From: Alloscardovia omnicolens DSM 21503
GTDB taxonomy: Bacteria; Actinomycetota; Actinomycetes; Actinomycetales; Bifidobacteriaceae
Reading direction: 5' to 3'
Assembly: GCF_000420505.1 (NCBI RefSeq)
Contig: NZ_ATVB01000007.1
Span: forward strand, 29,811-93,810
DNA: 64,000 nucleotides
The notes beneath the pieces were generated by a model. It was not told where the DNA came from and searched no databases. It was given only the letters and a program-made list of their open reading frames with translations. Below are positions 63,196 to 64,000 of the stretch, piece by piece; within the stretch, counting starts at the first letter, position 1, and each line of letters opens with the position of its first letter. The translations under genes were made by a program, and so were the position numbers.

Positions 63196-63754
63196 TTCCT
63201 TCTCCTTCGTAGGACTGAAATATTATCAATGAATAGATTTCACCATTGATATCTATCTGCACATTAGAGTCTAATTTATTAAGTTTAAGAAATCAATTCA
63301 ACACGCCTATTTTTTCTATTTTGTGTTTTTTTATTAAATACAAGACAGAAAAATTATTACATATTATATGAAAACAGAAAACATCTTTCTTGCTCTCTCA
63401 AAGAAATATGGTTCTTTGAACTTAGCGAGGTTCAAGGGAAAATGTTGCACAATAGGTTCCAGTTGATTCCTCTGGTTGTTATACGTCAAGACATCGCCCC
63501 TGTGTGAATGTGTTTTTGGCGCATATTCTTTTGACGCCATTTTTGCGCAACAAAACTGGCATAACAGGTGCATGAATCAGTTAAGCAGAATACGTGAGAG
63601 AAGAGACCTTCAAATTTAACGCAGCGTGCAGCCAGATTATGCATAACAGCTACAAGCCACGCATATGCAACCACTAAACCCCACTAAAATCGAAGAACAA
63701 GAAATATACGACATAAGTTGATTTTGCGCGGTTTTGTGTATTACTCTTAAAGAC
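63196..63754. other. Divergent promoter region of the sugar transporter and ROK gene
   Basis: 559 bases with no gene supported. It is AT-rich near the receptor gene and contains the second copy of the 70-bp repeat (63531-63600). The ROK operator is expected here but was not identified with confidence. Confidence 0.5.
63531..63600 (+). repeat. Dispersed 70-bp repeat, copy B
   Basis: Second copy of the sequence at 58824-58892, about 88% identical, on the same strand. It lacks the left arm of the inverted repeat seen around copy A. Confidence 0.7.
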
Positions 63755-64000
63755 ATGGCATCGCACATTTCTGGATCTCAATCATCGCTGAGAGAGGCAA
63801 ATAAAGCTCTTTTAAGCAATGCTATTACTAAATATGGTGCGATGACGCAGATAGAACTAGCAGAAAATACAGGATTATCCACAGCAACGGTTTCTGTTTT
63901 AGTGCGTCAGCTCGTTGACGAAGGTCGGTTTACCACCACAGATACTGTACGCAGTGGCCGTCGAGCAACCTTAGTATCTATTGCCCGCAAAATGGGTATT
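63755..64000 (+). CDS. ROK family transcriptional regulator (partial, runs off the right edge)
   Basis: The first 82 residues of a regulator starting at ATG 63755. The winged helix is clear: SLREANKALLSNAITKYGAM, then TQIELAENTGLSTATVSVLV and the wing GRFTTTDTVRSGRRATLVSI. This is the usual N-terminus of ROK-type sugar-sensing repressors; the sensor domain lies outside the window. It is divergent from the ChvE-like transporter operon and probably controls it. Confidence 0.85.
   Translation, partial: MASHISGSQSSLREANKALLSNAITKYGAMTQIELAENTGLSTATVSVLVRQLVDEGRFTTTDTVRSGRRATLVSIARKMGI

Noticed and set aside
1..64000. CRISPR array
   Set aside because: No series of regularly spaced identical repeats of 24-40 bases was seen; the repeats found are pairs or short iterons.

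Overview
The window looks like a chromosomal segment of a lower-GC member of the Bifidobacteriaceae (Alloscardovia/Gardnerella/Bifidobacterium-like). The grounds are actinobacterial markers (DUF3073, a ThrE-type exporter, a bacterial SCP-like protein), a full mevalonate cluster, a bifid-type phosphoenolpyruvate carboxylase, two GH3 enzymes, a GH13 alpha-glucosidase and ROK-regulated sugar ABC transporters. The genus is inferred, not proven.

Layout. 1-15.1 kb is mostly housekeeping: the tail of an ABC exporter, an SCP-like protein, trpS, a frameshifted TnpB, DUF3073, a U32 peptidase-like protein, ThrE, ppc, a beta-carbonic anhydrase, a CNNM/CorC protein, Dps, an SPFH protein, a candidate structured RNA and a YgjP-type metallopeptidase. 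At 15.2-15.4 kb lie tRNA-Ile(GAT) and tRNA-Ala(TGC).

From 15.41 to 23.32 kb an integrated element sits in the 3' end of tRNA-Ala, bounded by a 19-bp direct repeat. It carries a tyrosine integrase, an HTH protein, an excisionase-like protein, two small unknowns, an FtsK/TraSA-like ATPase, a CRESS-type Rep (HUH nuclease plus SF3 helicase) and two surface proteins. Just upstream of rep is an 11-bp stem whose 10-base loop reads TAAGTATTAC, a circovirus/geminivirus-style nick site. This is the most notable system in the window.

23.5-27.05 kb is a minus-strand RiPP-like operon: precursor candidate, attenuator, E1-YcaO cyclodehydratase split by an in-frame TGA, MFS exporter and a DUF2087-like protein. 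Next come asparaginase, an alpha-glucosidase, an Eco47II/Sau96I-like restriction-modification pair (nuclease 3' end frameshifted), and a MalEFG-like ABC operon divergent from a ROK regulator. At 38.1-41.5 kb an AT-rich locus encodes a frameshifted RRE/ThiF (E1-like) protein and an ABC exporter, a second, decaying RiPP-like locus.

41.7-50.8 kb holds an amino-acid permease, an aminotransferase, the mevalonate genes (mevalonate kinase, diphosphomevalonate decarboxylase, phosphomevalonate kinase, type 2 IPP isomerase) and two exported proteins. 51.1-58.6 kb holds a GT2 glycosyltransferase, a GtrA-like protein, a conventional GH3 and a membrane-anchored, circularly permuted GH3. 59.0-63.2 kb is a ChvE/GguAB-type sugar ABC transporter, divergent from a ROK regulator cut by the window edge. 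A degenerate 70-bp repeat flanks this transporter operon.
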